Shown: positions 27,057 to 34,893, numbered from the stretch's first letter. The stretch: 64,000 bases of DNA from JALYNX01 sp040902845 (GCA_040902845.1 JBBDWM010000029.1:27069-91068), one strand, 5' to 3'. Program-made: numbers and translations. Notes: a model not told the origin generated them from the sequence alone.

Positions 27057-27071
27057 GAGCACGGCTCTCAG
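27053..27071 (+). terminator. hairpin terminator after the DUF4388 gene
   Basis: CTGAGAGC (27053-27060), loop ACG, GCTCTCAG (27064-27071): a perfect 8-bp stem overlapping the stop codon. There is no long T-run, as is common in high-GC actinobacteria. It lies just upstream of the next gene's putative promoter. Confidence 0.6.
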
Positions 27072-27084
27072 CCCTCCTCAACGC

Positions 27085-27090
27085 TAAGTT
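27085..27090 (+). promoter_or_regulatory. putative -10 element of the prepilin peptidase gene (leaderless layout)
   Basis: TAAGTT ends 9 nt before GTG 27100, after the terminator hairpin, with no Shine-Dalgarno sequence. Confidence 0.4.
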
Positions 27091-27099
27091 GCTCCGGCG

Positions 27100-27885
27100 G
27101 TGATCTATGTCGTCGCCGGAGCCTTTGGCTTTCTAGGGGCCCTTGCCGCCCACGATCTCGCGACTCAGACGCTGCGCGATCTTCCGCTGCGCCCGTTATC
27201 AGGCACCTGCCCGAAATGTGGCCACCAACGAGGCTGGTTGAAGAGGACCTGTCCGAACTGCTCCCGCAGCATCAGTCGTGAGATGGTGCTGGCCCTGGCG
27301 GGTGTCGGCGTGGCTGTCGGTTTTGCCGAGACCGTGGGCGCCACGTGGCCCTTGATCCCATATCTCGGCTTTCTCATCCTCACTCTGGCCCTGGGTGTGA
27401 CCGACATCGATGCCTTCCGCATCGTTGACCGACTCAACCTGAGGGGCACAGCAATCCTCACAGCCGGACTCGGAGTGGCCGCGTTCGTGGACGGTTCGAT
27501 TCCCGAGTTGGGCCGGGCGGCGCTCGGAGCCTTCGCGTATTTCGGGGGCAGCAATCTGATGTTCCTCTTAGCGGGGGGAAAGGGTTTCGGGTACGGAGAT
27601 GTGAAGCTCTCCGTCCAATTGGGCCTGTTCACCGCCTACCTCTCCTGGGGGACACTCGGCTGGGCGGTGGTGATCACAACGCTCCTGGGTGGCCTCGCCT
27701 CAATCATCGTGCTCTCCCTTGGTCTGGTGGCCAAGACCCGGGCCCGAAGGAGCGCGCCACAGGATCAGAACATCTCGATCCGGGATGTGATGAAGACCGA
27801 GCTCCCATATGGACCGGCGATGATCCTCGGATCCTGGGTGGCGATCATCCTCGTCGGGCTCGGCGCTATTCCGATCCCGACGTAG
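27100..27885 (+). CDS. prepilin peptidase (A24 family)
   Basis: 261 residues with about seven membrane helices. The cytoplasmic zinc cluster CPKC...CPNC (C37, C40, C51, C54) and both catalytic aspartates (TDIDAFRIVDRL, D102; GFGYGDVKL, D167) are present, so this is a full-length bifunctional-type enzyme that cleaves type IV prepilins. A related A24 peptidase (Rv2551c) lies next to aroE in M. tuberculosis, so the location is conserved. No pilin or pilus motor genes are in the window. Confidence 0.9.
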   Translation: MIYVVAGAFGFLGALAAHDLATQTLRDLPLRPLSGTCPKCGHQRGWLKRTCPNCSRSISREMVLALAGVGVAVGFAETVGATWPLIPYLGFLILTLALGVTDIDAFRIVDRLNLRGTAILTAGLGVAAFVDGSIPELGRAALGAFAYFGGSNLMFLLAGGKGFGYGDVKLSVQLGLFTAYLSWGTLGWAVVITTLLGGLASIIVLSLGLVAKTRARRSAPQDQNISIRDVMKTELPYGPAMILGSWVAIILVGLGAIPIPT

Positions 27886-27888
27886 CAT
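27883..27888 (+). promoter_or_regulatory. putative -10 element of aroC (leaderless layout)
   Basis: TAGCAT overlaps the stop of the prepilin peptidase gene and ends 7 nt before the aroC ATG at 27896. No Shine-Dalgarno sequence is seen. Confidence 0.45.
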
Positions 27889-27895
27889 CCACCCC

Positions 27896-29053
27896 ATGCT
27901 TCGCTTCATGACGGCCGGAGAATCTCACGGGCCCGGGCTGGTGACCTTGGTCGAGGGTCTGCCCCGCGGCCTCGATGTCTCGGCCGAGGCGATTGCCGAC
28001 GAGTTGGCACGACGCAGGCTTGGCTTCGGGCGGGGGAAGCGGATGACCATCGAACGTGACGCCCTGGAGATCATAGGTGGGGTCAGGCACGGCAAGACCC
28101 TCGGCTCTCCGGTTGCGGTCCTGGTGAGGAACACCGAGTGGCCCCGTTGGGCCGAGGAGATGAGCCCGGCGCCGGCGCCGGTCAAAAAGGCGGTGACGAG
28201 GCCCCGCCCCGGCCACGCCGACCTCGCAGGGATGCTCAAGTACGGCACGGAGGACGCCCGTGACATCCTAGAGAGGGCTTCGGCGCGAGAGACCGCGGCA
28301 CGGACGGTGGCAGGTCATCTGGCCAAAACGCTCCTTCAGACAGTGGGTGTCGCCGTAATCAGTCATGTCGTGTCCATAGGCCATATCGAGAGCGAAGGGC
28401 CCACCCCGCTTCCGGCCGACCTCCCGGTAATCGACTCGAGCCCGGTCAGGTGCTTTCACGAGCCCTCGGCGTCGGCCATGGTCGAATTGATCGAAGACGC
28501 AAAGGAGCGTCGTGACACCCTTGGTGGGGTCTTTGAGGTCCTCGGGTTCGGGGTGCCGGCAGGAATTGGTTCCCACGTTCACTACGACCGTCGTCTCGAT
28601 GGCATGCTGGCCGCAGGTTTGATGTCGATCCCGGCGATCAAAGGTGTCGAGATCGGTGACGGTTTCGAGGTCGCCTTCCTACCCGGGTCCAAGTCACACG
28701 ACGAGATCATCTCCGGAGACGTCGGCCTGGAACGGCCCACCAATCGCGCAGGTGGCGTCGAAGGTGGGATGAGTAACGGTGAGACGATCAGGGTGAGGGC
28801 CGCGATGAAGCCGATCTCAACGCTGATGCGACCCCTCCGAACGGTGGATATGGCCACAGGCGAGCCGGCCGAGGCCGTGAGGGAGCGATCCGACGTGTGC
28901 GCGGTTCCGGCCGCAGCCGTTGTCGGTGAGCAGATGGTGGCTCTCACCCTCGCTTCCGAATTCCAGCGCAAGTTCGGTGGCGACACGGTCGACGAATTCG
29001 TCGCCGCCCATCGGCGTTATGTCGATGGAATGGTCGAGCGCCTCGGCCGATGA
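27896..29053 (+). CDS. aroC: chorismate synthase
   Basis: 385 residues. It converts 5-enolpyruvylshikimate-3-phosphate to chorismate with reduced FMN. Motifs: GESHGPGLVTLVEGLPRG near the N-terminus, RRRLGFGRGKRM, RPGHADLAGMLKYG, RASARETAARTVAG, and GGVEGGMSNGETIRVRAAMKPI near 285. First gene of aroC-aroK-aroB, overlapping aroK by 4 bp. Confidence 0.96.
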   Translation: MLRFMTAGESHGPGLVTLVEGLPRGLDVSAEAIADELARRRLGFGRGKRMTIERDALEIIGGVRHGKTLGSPVAVLVRNTEWPRWAEEMSPAPAPVKKAVTRPRPGHADLAGMLKYGTEDARDILERASARETAARTVAGHLAKTLLQTVGVAVISHVVSIGHIESEGPTPLPADLPVIDSSPVRCFHEPSASAMVELIEDAKERRDTLGGVFEVLGFGVPAGIGSHVHYDRRLDGMLAAGLMSIPAIKGVEIGDGFEVAFLPGSKSHDEIISGDVGLERPTNRAGGVEGGMSNGETIRVRAAMKPISTLMRPLRTVDMATGEPAEAVRERSDVCAVPAAAVVGEQMVALTLASEFQRKFGGDTVDEFVAAHRRYVDGMVERLGR

Positions 29054-29553
29054 CGATGTGGCTCGCCGGGATGATGGGGTCGGGTAAGACCTCTTGCGGA
29101 GGGGTCGCCGCTGCGAGTCTCGGCGTTCCGTTCTACGACACCGACGTCGAGGTCACGGCGGCATTGGACTGCACGCTGGCCGAGTTGTGGGAGCGGGGAG
29201 GTGAGCTCCGGTTCCGCGAGTTGGAGAAAGGCGTAGTCCTGAGGCTTGCGGGAGAAGAGGCAATCGTGGCGACTGGTGGCGGTGTTGTGCTCGACTCTGA
29301 GAATCGGGAGATGATGACGACAACCGGCTCGATCGTGTGGTTGCAGGCCACCCCGGAGAAGCTTCTGGAACGGGTGGGGTCGACTCCTGGCCGCCCGCTC
29401 CTCGATCGGAGTGAGGATCGCCTGGGAGAGCTCCGTTCCCTTTACGAGGAGCGGGCCAGGTGGTACCGCGAAGCGGCCGATCATGTGATCGAGACCACGG
29501 CGAAGTCCATTGCCGAGGTGGCCCATGAGATTGCGGCGTTATGGGCACTCTGA
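29050..29553 (+). CDS. aroK: shikimate kinase
   Basis: 167 residues. P-loop GMMGSGKT (7-14), shikimate-binding DTDVEV (the usual D-D pattern), RFRELEKGVVLRL, and TGGGVVLD. The lid region PGRPLLDRSEDRL is present. It phosphorylates shikimate at the 3-hydroxyl. It overlaps aroC (4 bp) and aroB (13 bp), indicating one transcript. Confidence 0.94.
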   Translation: MTMWLAGMMGSGKTSCGGVAAASLGVPFYDTDVEVTAALDCTLAELWERGGELRFRELEKGVVLRLAGEEAIVATGGGVVLDSENREMMTTTGSIVWLQATPEKLLERVGSTPGRPLLDRSEDRLGELRSLYEERARWYREAADHVIETTAKSIAEVAHEIAALWAL

Positions 29554-30566
29554 CGGTCGCCGGCCGCACCGAGGTTCTCGTTGGAGAGGGATTCCCCGAT
29601 GAGGTGCTTCCCCCGCGTGAAGGCAGGCAGCGTGTTGCGATCCTGACCCAGCCGGGGGCAACGCGCTACGCACTCGACATCGCACGGAGACTCAAGGATG
29701 AGGGTCTCGGCGTGGAGGTGATCGGTCTTCCCGATCGCGAGGAGGCCAAGACTCTGAGTGTCGCGGAGACCGTGTATGAGACCCTGGCTCGTTTCGGCCT
29801 GGGACGACAGGACACCGTGGTTGGGGTGGGAGGGGGCTCGGTATCGGATCTAGCTGGGTTTGTCGCCGGAACCTGGTTGAGAGGCGTCGAAGTCGTGCAT
29901 GTGCCGACCACCCTCCTCGCCGCGGTGGACGCCTCTATCGGCGGCAAGACCGGGGTGAATCTGGCGGGGAAGAACCTGGTCGGTCTGTTCTGGCACCCAA
30001 CCCGGGTCGTGGTCGATGTTGGCATCCTCCGGGGTCTCCCACCTTCGCTGCTGCGGGAAGGCATGGTGGAGGCGCTCAAGACCGGTCTGGTCGGCGATCC
30101 CGACCTGTTTACCATGATCGAGCGAGACGGTGCCAAATCCGATCTCGAGGACGTGGTAGTGAGATCGGCCACGGTCAAGGCTCGGGTCGTCGGCGAGGAC
30201 GAAAGGGAGCTTGGGATCCGTGCCATGCTCAACCTTGGCCACACCATCGGCCACGCTATCGAATTCGCCTCACCGCTTTCCCATGGGGAGAGCGTCGGGA
30301 TAGGTCTTGTGGCTGCCGCCAGAATCTCAGAGATCCGTCTCGGCTTCGAGGAGGCGAATCGCATCTCGGAGTCGATCAAGAGACTCGACCTCCCCATCAA
30401 GGTGACCGGTCTGGATCGAGCGCGGGTGATCGACCTGCTTCGGCATGACAAGAAACGAGACTCTCAGGGACTACGCATGGTCTTGTTGCGGGGCATTGGC
30501 GCCCCGGCCGTCCAGCACGTCAACGGAGATGACGTTGCGGTCGGGCTCGAGGCTGTAGGGCTTTGA
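29541..30566 (+). CDS. aroB: 3-dehydroquinate synthase
   Basis: 341 residues. NAD-binding VGVGGGSVSDLAGFVAGTW, the conserved HVPTTLLAAVDASIGGKTGVN split by the family spacing, REGMVEALKTG, and metal ligands in LNLGHTIGHAIE and SHGESVGIG. It makes dehydroquinate, the first ring of the shikimate pathway. The next step (aroQ/aroD) is not encoded here; in M. tuberculosis aroQ follows aroB, but here efp follows directly. Confidence 0.95.
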   Translation: MGTLTVAGRTEVLVGEGFPDEVLPPREGRQRVAILTQPGATRYALDIARRLKDEGLGVEVIGLPDREEAKTLSVAETVYETLARFGLGRQDTVVGVGGGSVSDLAGFVAGTWLRGVEVVHVPTTLLAAVDASIGGKTGVNLAGKNLVGLFWHPTRVVVDVGILRGLPPSLLREGMVEALKTGLVGDPDLFTMIERDGAKSDLEDVVVRSATVKARVVGEDERELGIRAMLNLGHTIGHAIEFASPLSHGESVGIGLVAAARISEIRLGFEEANRISESIKRLDLPIKVTGLDRARVIDLLRHDKKRDSQGLRMVLLRGIGAPAVQHVNGDDVAVGLEAVGL

Positions 30567-30585
30567 GCCGGGTACCGTCCCCGGC
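30567..30585 (+). terminator. hairpin after aroB
   Basis: GCCGGG (30567-30572) and CCCGGC (30580-30585) form a 6-bp stem with a 7-nt loop right after the aroB stop codon. It may end the aroCKB transcript before efp. No T-run. Confidence 0.4.
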
Positions 30586-30612
30586 GGACCAGTTCGACTG
30601 TGGACACCGCCG

Positions 30613-31170
30613 ATGATCAGCACCAACGACGTACGGCCCGGCATGGCCATGCAGCTCAGTGATGGCCTCTTCAACATCGTCGAGTACCAGCACGTCAAGC
30701 CGGGTAAGGGCAAGGCCTTTGTCAGGATGAAGCTCAAGAACCTCGAGACTGGCCAGGTCCTGGAGCGAACCTTCCGGGCCGACGAGCACGTCGACCAGGC
30801 GATCATCGACCGGCGTGACCACCAGTACCTCTACTCCGACGATCTCGGTTACCACTTCATGAATCTCGAGGATTTCGGCCAACTGGCCCTGGCGGCGGAG
30901 GATGTCGGTGAGGCCGCCGGTTATCTGGTCGACGGGATGACCGTGAGTCTTCCTCTATATCGGGGCACTCCGATCGGGGTCGACTTGCCCGCCTCGGTTG
31001 AACTCGAGGTCACCTATGCCGAGCCGGCGGTCAAGGGGGACACCCGCACCGGAGCGACCAAGCCGGTGACGCTGGAAACCGGCATCCAGATCCAGGTTCC
31101 GTTGTTCGTGGAGCAGGGCGACCGGGTCAAGGTCGACACCCGCAGCGGGGAGTACCTCACCCGAGCATGA
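30613..31170 (+). CDS. efp: translation elongation factor P
   Basis: 185 residues. Three OB-like domains. The tip loop is VKPGKGKAFVRMKL with K32 at the position that enters the peptidyl-transferase centre. The C-terminal signature TGASKPV-like sequence (TRTGATKPVTLETGIQIQVPLF) is present. It relieves ribosome stalling at proline runs. Upstream of nusB with a 4-bp overlap, as in other actinobacteria. Confidence 0.96.
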   Translation: MISTNDVRPGMAMQLSDGLFNIVEYQHVKPGKGKAFVRMKLKNLETGQVLERTFRADEHVDQAIIDRRDHQYLYSDDLGYHFMNLEDFGQLALAAEDVGEAAGYLVDGMTVSLPLYRGTPIGVDLPASVELEVTYAEPAVKGDTRTGATKPVTLETGIQIQVPLFVEQGDRVKVDTRSGEYLTRA

Positions 31171-31718
31171 GCTCCCAGCCCGCACCGGTGCCGACGATTC
31201 CGGCCCGGCTCACCACTTCCGAATTCGCGGCTGCCACCGGGCGGCCGCTCGAAGAGGTGCAGGCGGCGCTCGAGGCGCGCTCCGAGCCTTCCGGCTCCGA
31301 CGAGATGTTCGGCCCCGAGTTGTCGATGGCCGTTGCCAAGGCACTTGGAGTCCAGGTCAACATCGAGCCTCGGGACGTCGCCCTGGAAATCCTCTACGAG
31401 CTGGAATCGAGGGGAGAACAGGAATACGAGGGCCTTTCCGGTCGGGCCGGGCGATTGGTCGCGGGGGTGCTGGCCAACCGCGAGGATCTTGACCACGAGA
31501 TCGAATCGGCATCGGATAATTGGAGTGTCGCTCGGATGCCCATGATCGACCGATCGATTCTGCGTCTGGGGTTGTTCGAGCTCCGCTATGACAAGGGCAT
31601 CCCCACAGGCGTCATCGTTTCCGAGGCCATCCGGTTGGCGCGGACGTACTCGACCGAACGGTCGGGCTCGTTCGTCAACGGCGTCCTGGCGTCGCTGGCC
31701 CGTGCTGCTCGACCCTGA
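31167..31718 (+). CDS. nusB: transcription antitermination factor NusB with N-terminal extension
   Basis: 183 residues against about 140 for the family. The NusB core starts near residue 70 (EPRDVALEILYELESRG) and ends SVARMPMIDRSILRLGLFELRY, VIVSEAIRLARTYSTERSGSFVNGVL. The first 65 residues contain TTSEFAAATGRPLEEVQAAL and a second short helical part, resembling the IF2 N-terminal fold, which may bind nucleic acid. NusB with NusE binds boxA RNA in rRNA transcripts. The overlap with efp supports the ATG at 31167. Confidence 0.9.
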   Translation: MSSQPAPVPTIPARLTTSEFAAATGRPLEEVQAALEARSEPSGSDEMFGPELSMAVAKALGVQVNIEPRDVALEILYELESRGEQEYEGLSGRAGRLVAGVLANREDLDHEIESASDNWSVARMPMIDRSILRLGLFELRYDKGIPTGVIVSEAIRLARTYSTERSGSFVNGVLASLARAARP

Positions 31719-31720
31719 GG

Positions 31721-31749
31721 TTGGCGCCGGGGCACCTCACAGTTAGGCT
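31721..31749 (+). promoter_or_regulatory. promoter of the pyr operon
   Basis: -35 TTGGCG (31721-31726), 17-bp spacer, -10 TAGGCT (31744-31749). The start of transcription would fall at about 31756, immediately before the PyrR-type hairpin. Confidence 0.55.
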
Positions 31750-31756
31750 CGCCACA

Positions 31757-31791
31757 CCTTTAAGGATCGGTCCTGTGAGACCGGGAAGGAG
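31757..31791 (+). promoter_or_regulatory. PyrR-binding leader RNA of the pyr operon
   Basis: CCTT (31757-31760) pairs with AAGG (31786-31789), and CGGTC (31768-31772) pairs with GACCG (31779-31783) around the loop CTGTGA. The outer stem sequesters the Shine-Dalgarno AAGGAG. This matches the actinobacterial PyrR site, where UMP-bound PyrR represses translation initiation (shown for Mycobacterium smegmatis). Here the AAGGAG serves the ATG at 31797. Confidence 0.7.
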
Positions 31792-31796
31792 TTCGC

Positions 31797-31844
31797 ATGA
31801 GGTGGGTCGAGGCGCCGTCGGAGGTGTGCCCGTGCCCCAGGTGA
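31797..31844 (+). CDS. 15-codon ORF overlapping pyrR (leader peptide or frameshifted pyrR start)
   Basis: ATG 31797 stands 5 nt after AAGGAG of the PyrR hairpin. It reads MRWVEAPSEVCPCPR and stops at TGA 31842-31844, sharing one base with the pyrR ATG at 31844. This would couple pyrR translation to the repressed ribosome binding site. A one-base indel near 31825 would instead fuse it to pyrR, giving a normal-looking PyrR N-terminus. Both readings remain open. Confidence 0.45.
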   Translation: MRWVEAPSEVCPCPR

Positions 31845-32365
31845 TGAGCGGTCAGGACATCGACCGGGCCGTTCGCCGGATCGCCCACGAGATCCTGGAA
31901 CGTCATCGCGGCATCGACGACGTCGTGATCGTCGGGATCCACACCCGGGGTGTCTACCTGGCCCGCTCTCTCTCCGCTTCGATTTCTTCGTTCGAGGGTG
32001 TCGTTGTGCCGGTGGGGGATTTGGACATCGAGCCGTATCGCGACGACCAGGGCCTCCGTCCGGCTCGCAAACCACGACCGACCCGGATGCCAGTGGACAT
32101 CTCAGGTAGAAGCGTGATCGTGGTCGATGACGTCCTCTACACCGGCCGCACGGTTCGGGCCGGGCTCGATGCCCTTTCCGACATCGGGCGGGCCACTCAG
32201 ACCGAGCTCGCGGTGCTCGTCGACCGAGGGCACCGTGAGCTTCCGATCCGGGCCGACTACGTGGGAAAGAACCTGCCTACCAGCATCGACGAGGTGGTTC
32301 GCGTCAGGCTTGGCGAAGTGGACGGAGACCACGGTGTCTGGATCGACCGGGTGGCGGTGGCATGA
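31844..32365 (+). CDS. pyrR: bifunctional PyrR: pyr operon regulator / uracil phosphoribosyltransferase
   Basis: 173 residues from ATG 31844 (GTG 31841 is possible). The conserved N-terminus VMSGQDIDRAVRRIAHEILE starts here. The PRPP loop is VIVVDDVLYTGRTVRAGLDA, and LVDRGHRELPIRADYVGKNLPTS is the PyrR signature. It senses UMP and binds the operon leader RNA. No Shine-Dalgarno precedes this ATG; the only good one is in the leader hairpin before the overlapping small ORF. The stop overlaps the ATG of the pyrB remnant. Confidence 0.93.
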   Translation: MSGQDIDRAVRRIAHEILERHRGIDDVVIVGIHTRGVYLARSLSASISSFEGVVVPVGDLDIEPYRDDQGLRPARKPRPTRMPVDISGRSVIVVDDVLYTGRTVRAGLDALSDIGRATQTELAVLVDRGHRELPIRADYVGKNLPTSIDEVVRVRLGEVDGDHGVWIDRVAVA

Positions 32366-32472
32366 GGGGTTGCGCACCCTTCGGGGATCGTCCCGATCCG
32401 CTCCTGGAACCGGTGGCCAACGGGGTCACGACCCGGATGGCGGTTCTGGCCGAGGCGATGGTGGCGGAATGA
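32362..32472 (+). pseudogene. pyrB: pyrB remnant (aspartate carbamoyltransferase, internal deletion)
   Basis: A 36-codon frame fills the space where pyrB stands in this operon. Its ATG overlaps the pyrR stop and its TGA overlaps the pyrC ATG, both as ATGA. The last 21 residues (PLLEPVANGVTTRMAVLAEA and following) match the end of PyrB, where bacterial enzymes read like QVxNGVxxRMAVL. Residues 2-13 are not recognisable. About 270 codons, including the carbamoyl-phosphate motif STRTR and the aspartate-binding loop, are missing. It cannot be a working enzyme. Either a precise in-frame deletion occurred, or the assembly skipped a segment. Confidence 0.7.
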
Positions 32473-33737
32473 TCGTCATCAGAGGGGCGATGGTGTGGCG
32501 CCGCTCGGGGCTGGTGGAGGCCACGGTTGTGGTCGATGGCAACCGGGTGGTCGAGGTAGGGGCAGTCACCGCGCCTACCAGGGCTCGTGTCATCGAGGCA
32601 TCAGGGGCCGTCCTCGGCCCCGGTCTGGTCGACATTCATGTCCACCTCCGTGATCCGGGCCAGACCTGGAAGGAAGACATCTCGACCGGCTCGATGTCGG
32701 CTGTCGCCGGAGGGTTCACGGCAGTCGTCGCCATGCCCAATACCGACCCGCCGACCGACAATGTGAAGGCAGTCACCGACATCCTCACCCGCGCCGCCGA
32801 GGTGGGACTGGTCGACATCGTGGTTGCAGGAGCCCTCACCCGGGGCCGCCAGGGCCTGGAGATGGCCGACTTCGATTCGATGTACGAGGCGGGCGTCCGG
32901 CTGTTCACAGACGACGGGGACCCGGTCTCCGATTCCGATCTCTTGCGCCGCATCATGGCCTATCTCCGCGACCTGCCGGGTGCGGTGGTAGCCGATCACC
33001 CCGAGGATCTGTCGCTGACGAGAGGCGGTCATATGAATGAGGGCGTGTTGGCTGCGGGTCACGGGATCGGCGGCATCTCAGGAGTGGCCGAAGAGTCGGT
33101 GGTGGCCAGGGATCTGGCCCTGGCAGCCGATACCCGGGCTCGGCTTCACATCCAGCACGTGTCCAGTGCGGGCTCCGTGGATCTGATTCGAAGGGCCAAA
33201 AATTCAGGTCTGGCGGTCACCTGCGAGGTCACTCCCCATCATCTTGCCTTCGACGAGTCAGCGGTTGACGGTCTCGACCCCAACTTCAAGATGTACCCGC
33301 CGCTGCGGACTCGCGTTGACCGCGAGGCGCTGGTGGAGGCGCTCGAGGACGGTACGGTCGACGCCGTGGCCACAGATCACGCCCCGCATACCGTCTCGGA
33401 GAAGGATGTCCCGTTCGAGGAGGCGCCCCGAGGCGTTATTGGCCTGGAAACCTCGGCATCGGTGGCGTGGGAGGCGTTGAAAGGGAACGCCGGGCTCTTC
33501 TTCGAGCGGATGAGCGTGGCTCCCGCCCGGATCGCGGGTCTCGAACGACACGGACAGCCGGTGGAGCCGGGCTCGGTGGCCAACCTGGTGCTGTTCGACC
33601 CAGGCCGATCCTGGGAGCCACATGCGTTTCGCTCGAAATCATCCAACAGCCCGTTTCTTGGGACCCGGCTCACCGGACGGGTGATGGCCACGATCCACGA
33701 TGGGTCCCTCGTCTACGAGGTGGCGTCTGATGAGTGA
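32469..33737 (+). CDS. pyrC: dihydroorotase (type I)
   Basis: 422 residues from ATG 32469, typical of the large amidohydrolase form. Metal ligands in DIHVHLRDPG (H57, H59, R61), ADHPEDLSLT, QHVSSAGSV, CEVTPHHLAF and DAVATDHAPHT are all visible. It cyclises carbamoyl-aspartate to dihydroorotate. The start overlaps the pyrB remnant by 4 bp and the end overlaps carA by 8 bp. Its substrate would normally come from PyrB, which is lost here. Confidence 0.95.
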   Translation: MIVIRGAMVWRRSGLVEATVVVDGNRVVEVGAVTAPTRARVIEASGAVLGPGLVDIHVHLRDPGQTWKEDISTGSMSAVAGGFTAVVAMPNTDPPTDNVKAVTDILTRAAEVGLVDIVVAGALTRGRQGLEMADFDSMYEAGVRLFTDDGDPVSDSDLLRRIMAYLRDLPGAVVADHPEDLSLTRGGHMNEGVLAAGHGIGGISGVAEESVVARDLALAADTRARLHIQHVSSAGSVDLIRRAKNSGLAVTCEVTPHHLAFDESAVDGLDPNFKMYPPLRTRVDREALVEALEDGTVDAVATDHAPHTVSEKDVPFEEAPRGVIGLETSASVAWEALKGNAGLFFERMSVAPARIAGLERHGQPVEPGSVANLVLFDPGRSWEPHAFRSKSSNSPFLGTRLTGRVMATIHDGSLVYEVASDE

Positions 33738-34893
33738 CATTCGCCAGGCGATTCTCTGCACAGCAGACGGCGCGATCTTCCGCGGGATCTCGGTTGGAGC
33801 CACCGGAGTCGGCACCGGAGAGGCGGTGTTCAACACCTCTATGACCGGATACCAGGAGATCCTCACCGATCCCTCGTATGCCGGGCAGGTGGTCGTGATG
33901 ACGGCATCACACATCGGGAACTATGGGCTCACAAAACTCGACGAACAGTCATCGAGGCCCGCCGTTTCCGGGTTCGTGACGAGGGCGATTTCGCGACGCG
34001 ATTCCAACTGGAGGTCGGAGGGCGCCATTGCCGACTACCTCGTTCGGCATGGCGTCGTGGCGATTGCCGAGGTGGATACCCGACGCCTGACAAGGCACAT
34101 CCGTGACCGGGGGGCAATGCCGGTGGCAATCGGGGCAGATATCGACGAGGCCGAGCTTCGGTCGATCGCCGAAGCTGCTCCCTCGATGGAAGGCCAGGAT
34201 CTGGTGTCCGGGGTAACCACACCGACTCCATACCATCTCGACCCCAAGGGCACGGCACGGGGGCGGGTGGTGGCCATCGACCTCGGGATCAAACGTGACA
34301 TGCTCGACCATCTGACCGGTCGTGGGTTCGCGGTTGATGTGGTGCCGTCCGGCACCGACCATGCGTCGATCCTCGCCTTCGAGCCAGATGGAGTGTTCGT
34401 GTCCAACGGGCCTGGTGACCCCAAGCCGCTTCAGGACACCACGGAGACATTACGGGGCCTTTTGGGCAAGGTGCCACTGTTCGGTGTCTGTCTCGGCCAT
34501 CAGGTGCTTGGCCTTGCCCTCGGAGCTGCGACCTTCAAACTTCCCTTCGGCCATCACGGCGGCAACCATCCGGTGCGGCGCCTCGACGACAACAGGGTGG
34601 AGATAACAGCGCAGAACCACGGTTTCGCCGTCGACCTGTGGTCGTTGACCGAAGGGCCCGCGCCGGAGCGGCAGGGTCTCGTTGGGCGCGACCTCCTACC
34701 CGAGGCTGTCTCCGGGCACTTCGGCACGGTGCGGGCCACACATCAGAATCTGAACGATGGGACTCTCGAGGGGATGCGCCTGGTCGACGTGCCGGCGTTC
34801 TCCGTCCAGTATCACCCCGAGGCCGCCCCGGGGCCCAGGGACGCCCGGGGTCTCTTCGATGACTTCGTGAGCCTGATCGAGGAAGGGGTCTAG
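33730..34893 (+). CDS. carA: carbamoyl-phosphate synthase small (glutaminase) subunit
   Basis: 387 residues from ATG 33730. The N-terminal domain contains TGEAVFNTSMTGYQEILTDPSY. The class I amidotransferase domain has FGVCLGHQVLGLALG with nucleophile C254, QNHGFAVD, and SVQYHPEAAPGP with the catalytic histidine and glutamate. It releases ammonia from glutamine for CarB. It abuts carB with no gap. Confidence 0.95.
   Translation: MSDIRQAILCTADGAIFRGISVGATGVGTGEAVFNTSMTGYQEILTDPSYAGQVVVMTASHIGNYGLTKLDEQSSRPAVSGFVTRAISRRDSNWRSEGAIADYLVRHGVVAIAEVDTRRLTRHIRDRGAMPVAIGADIDEAELRSIAEAAPSMEGQDLVSGVTTPTPYHLDPKGTARGRVVAIDLGIKRDMLDHLTGRGFAVDVVPSGTDHASILAFEPDGVFVSNGPGDPKPLQDTTETLRGLLGKVPLFGVCLGHQVLGLALGAATFKLPFGHHGGNHPVRRLDDNRVEITAQNHGFAVDLWSLTEGPAPERQGLVGRDLLPEAVSGHFGTVRATHQNLNDGTLEGMRLVDVPAFSVQYHPEAAPGPRDARGLFDDFVSLIEEGV

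Noticed and set aside
31721..31843. pyrR starting upstream at GTG 31721
   Set aside because: This extension would translate the promoter -10 and the PyrR hairpin, and its sequence does not look like PyrR.
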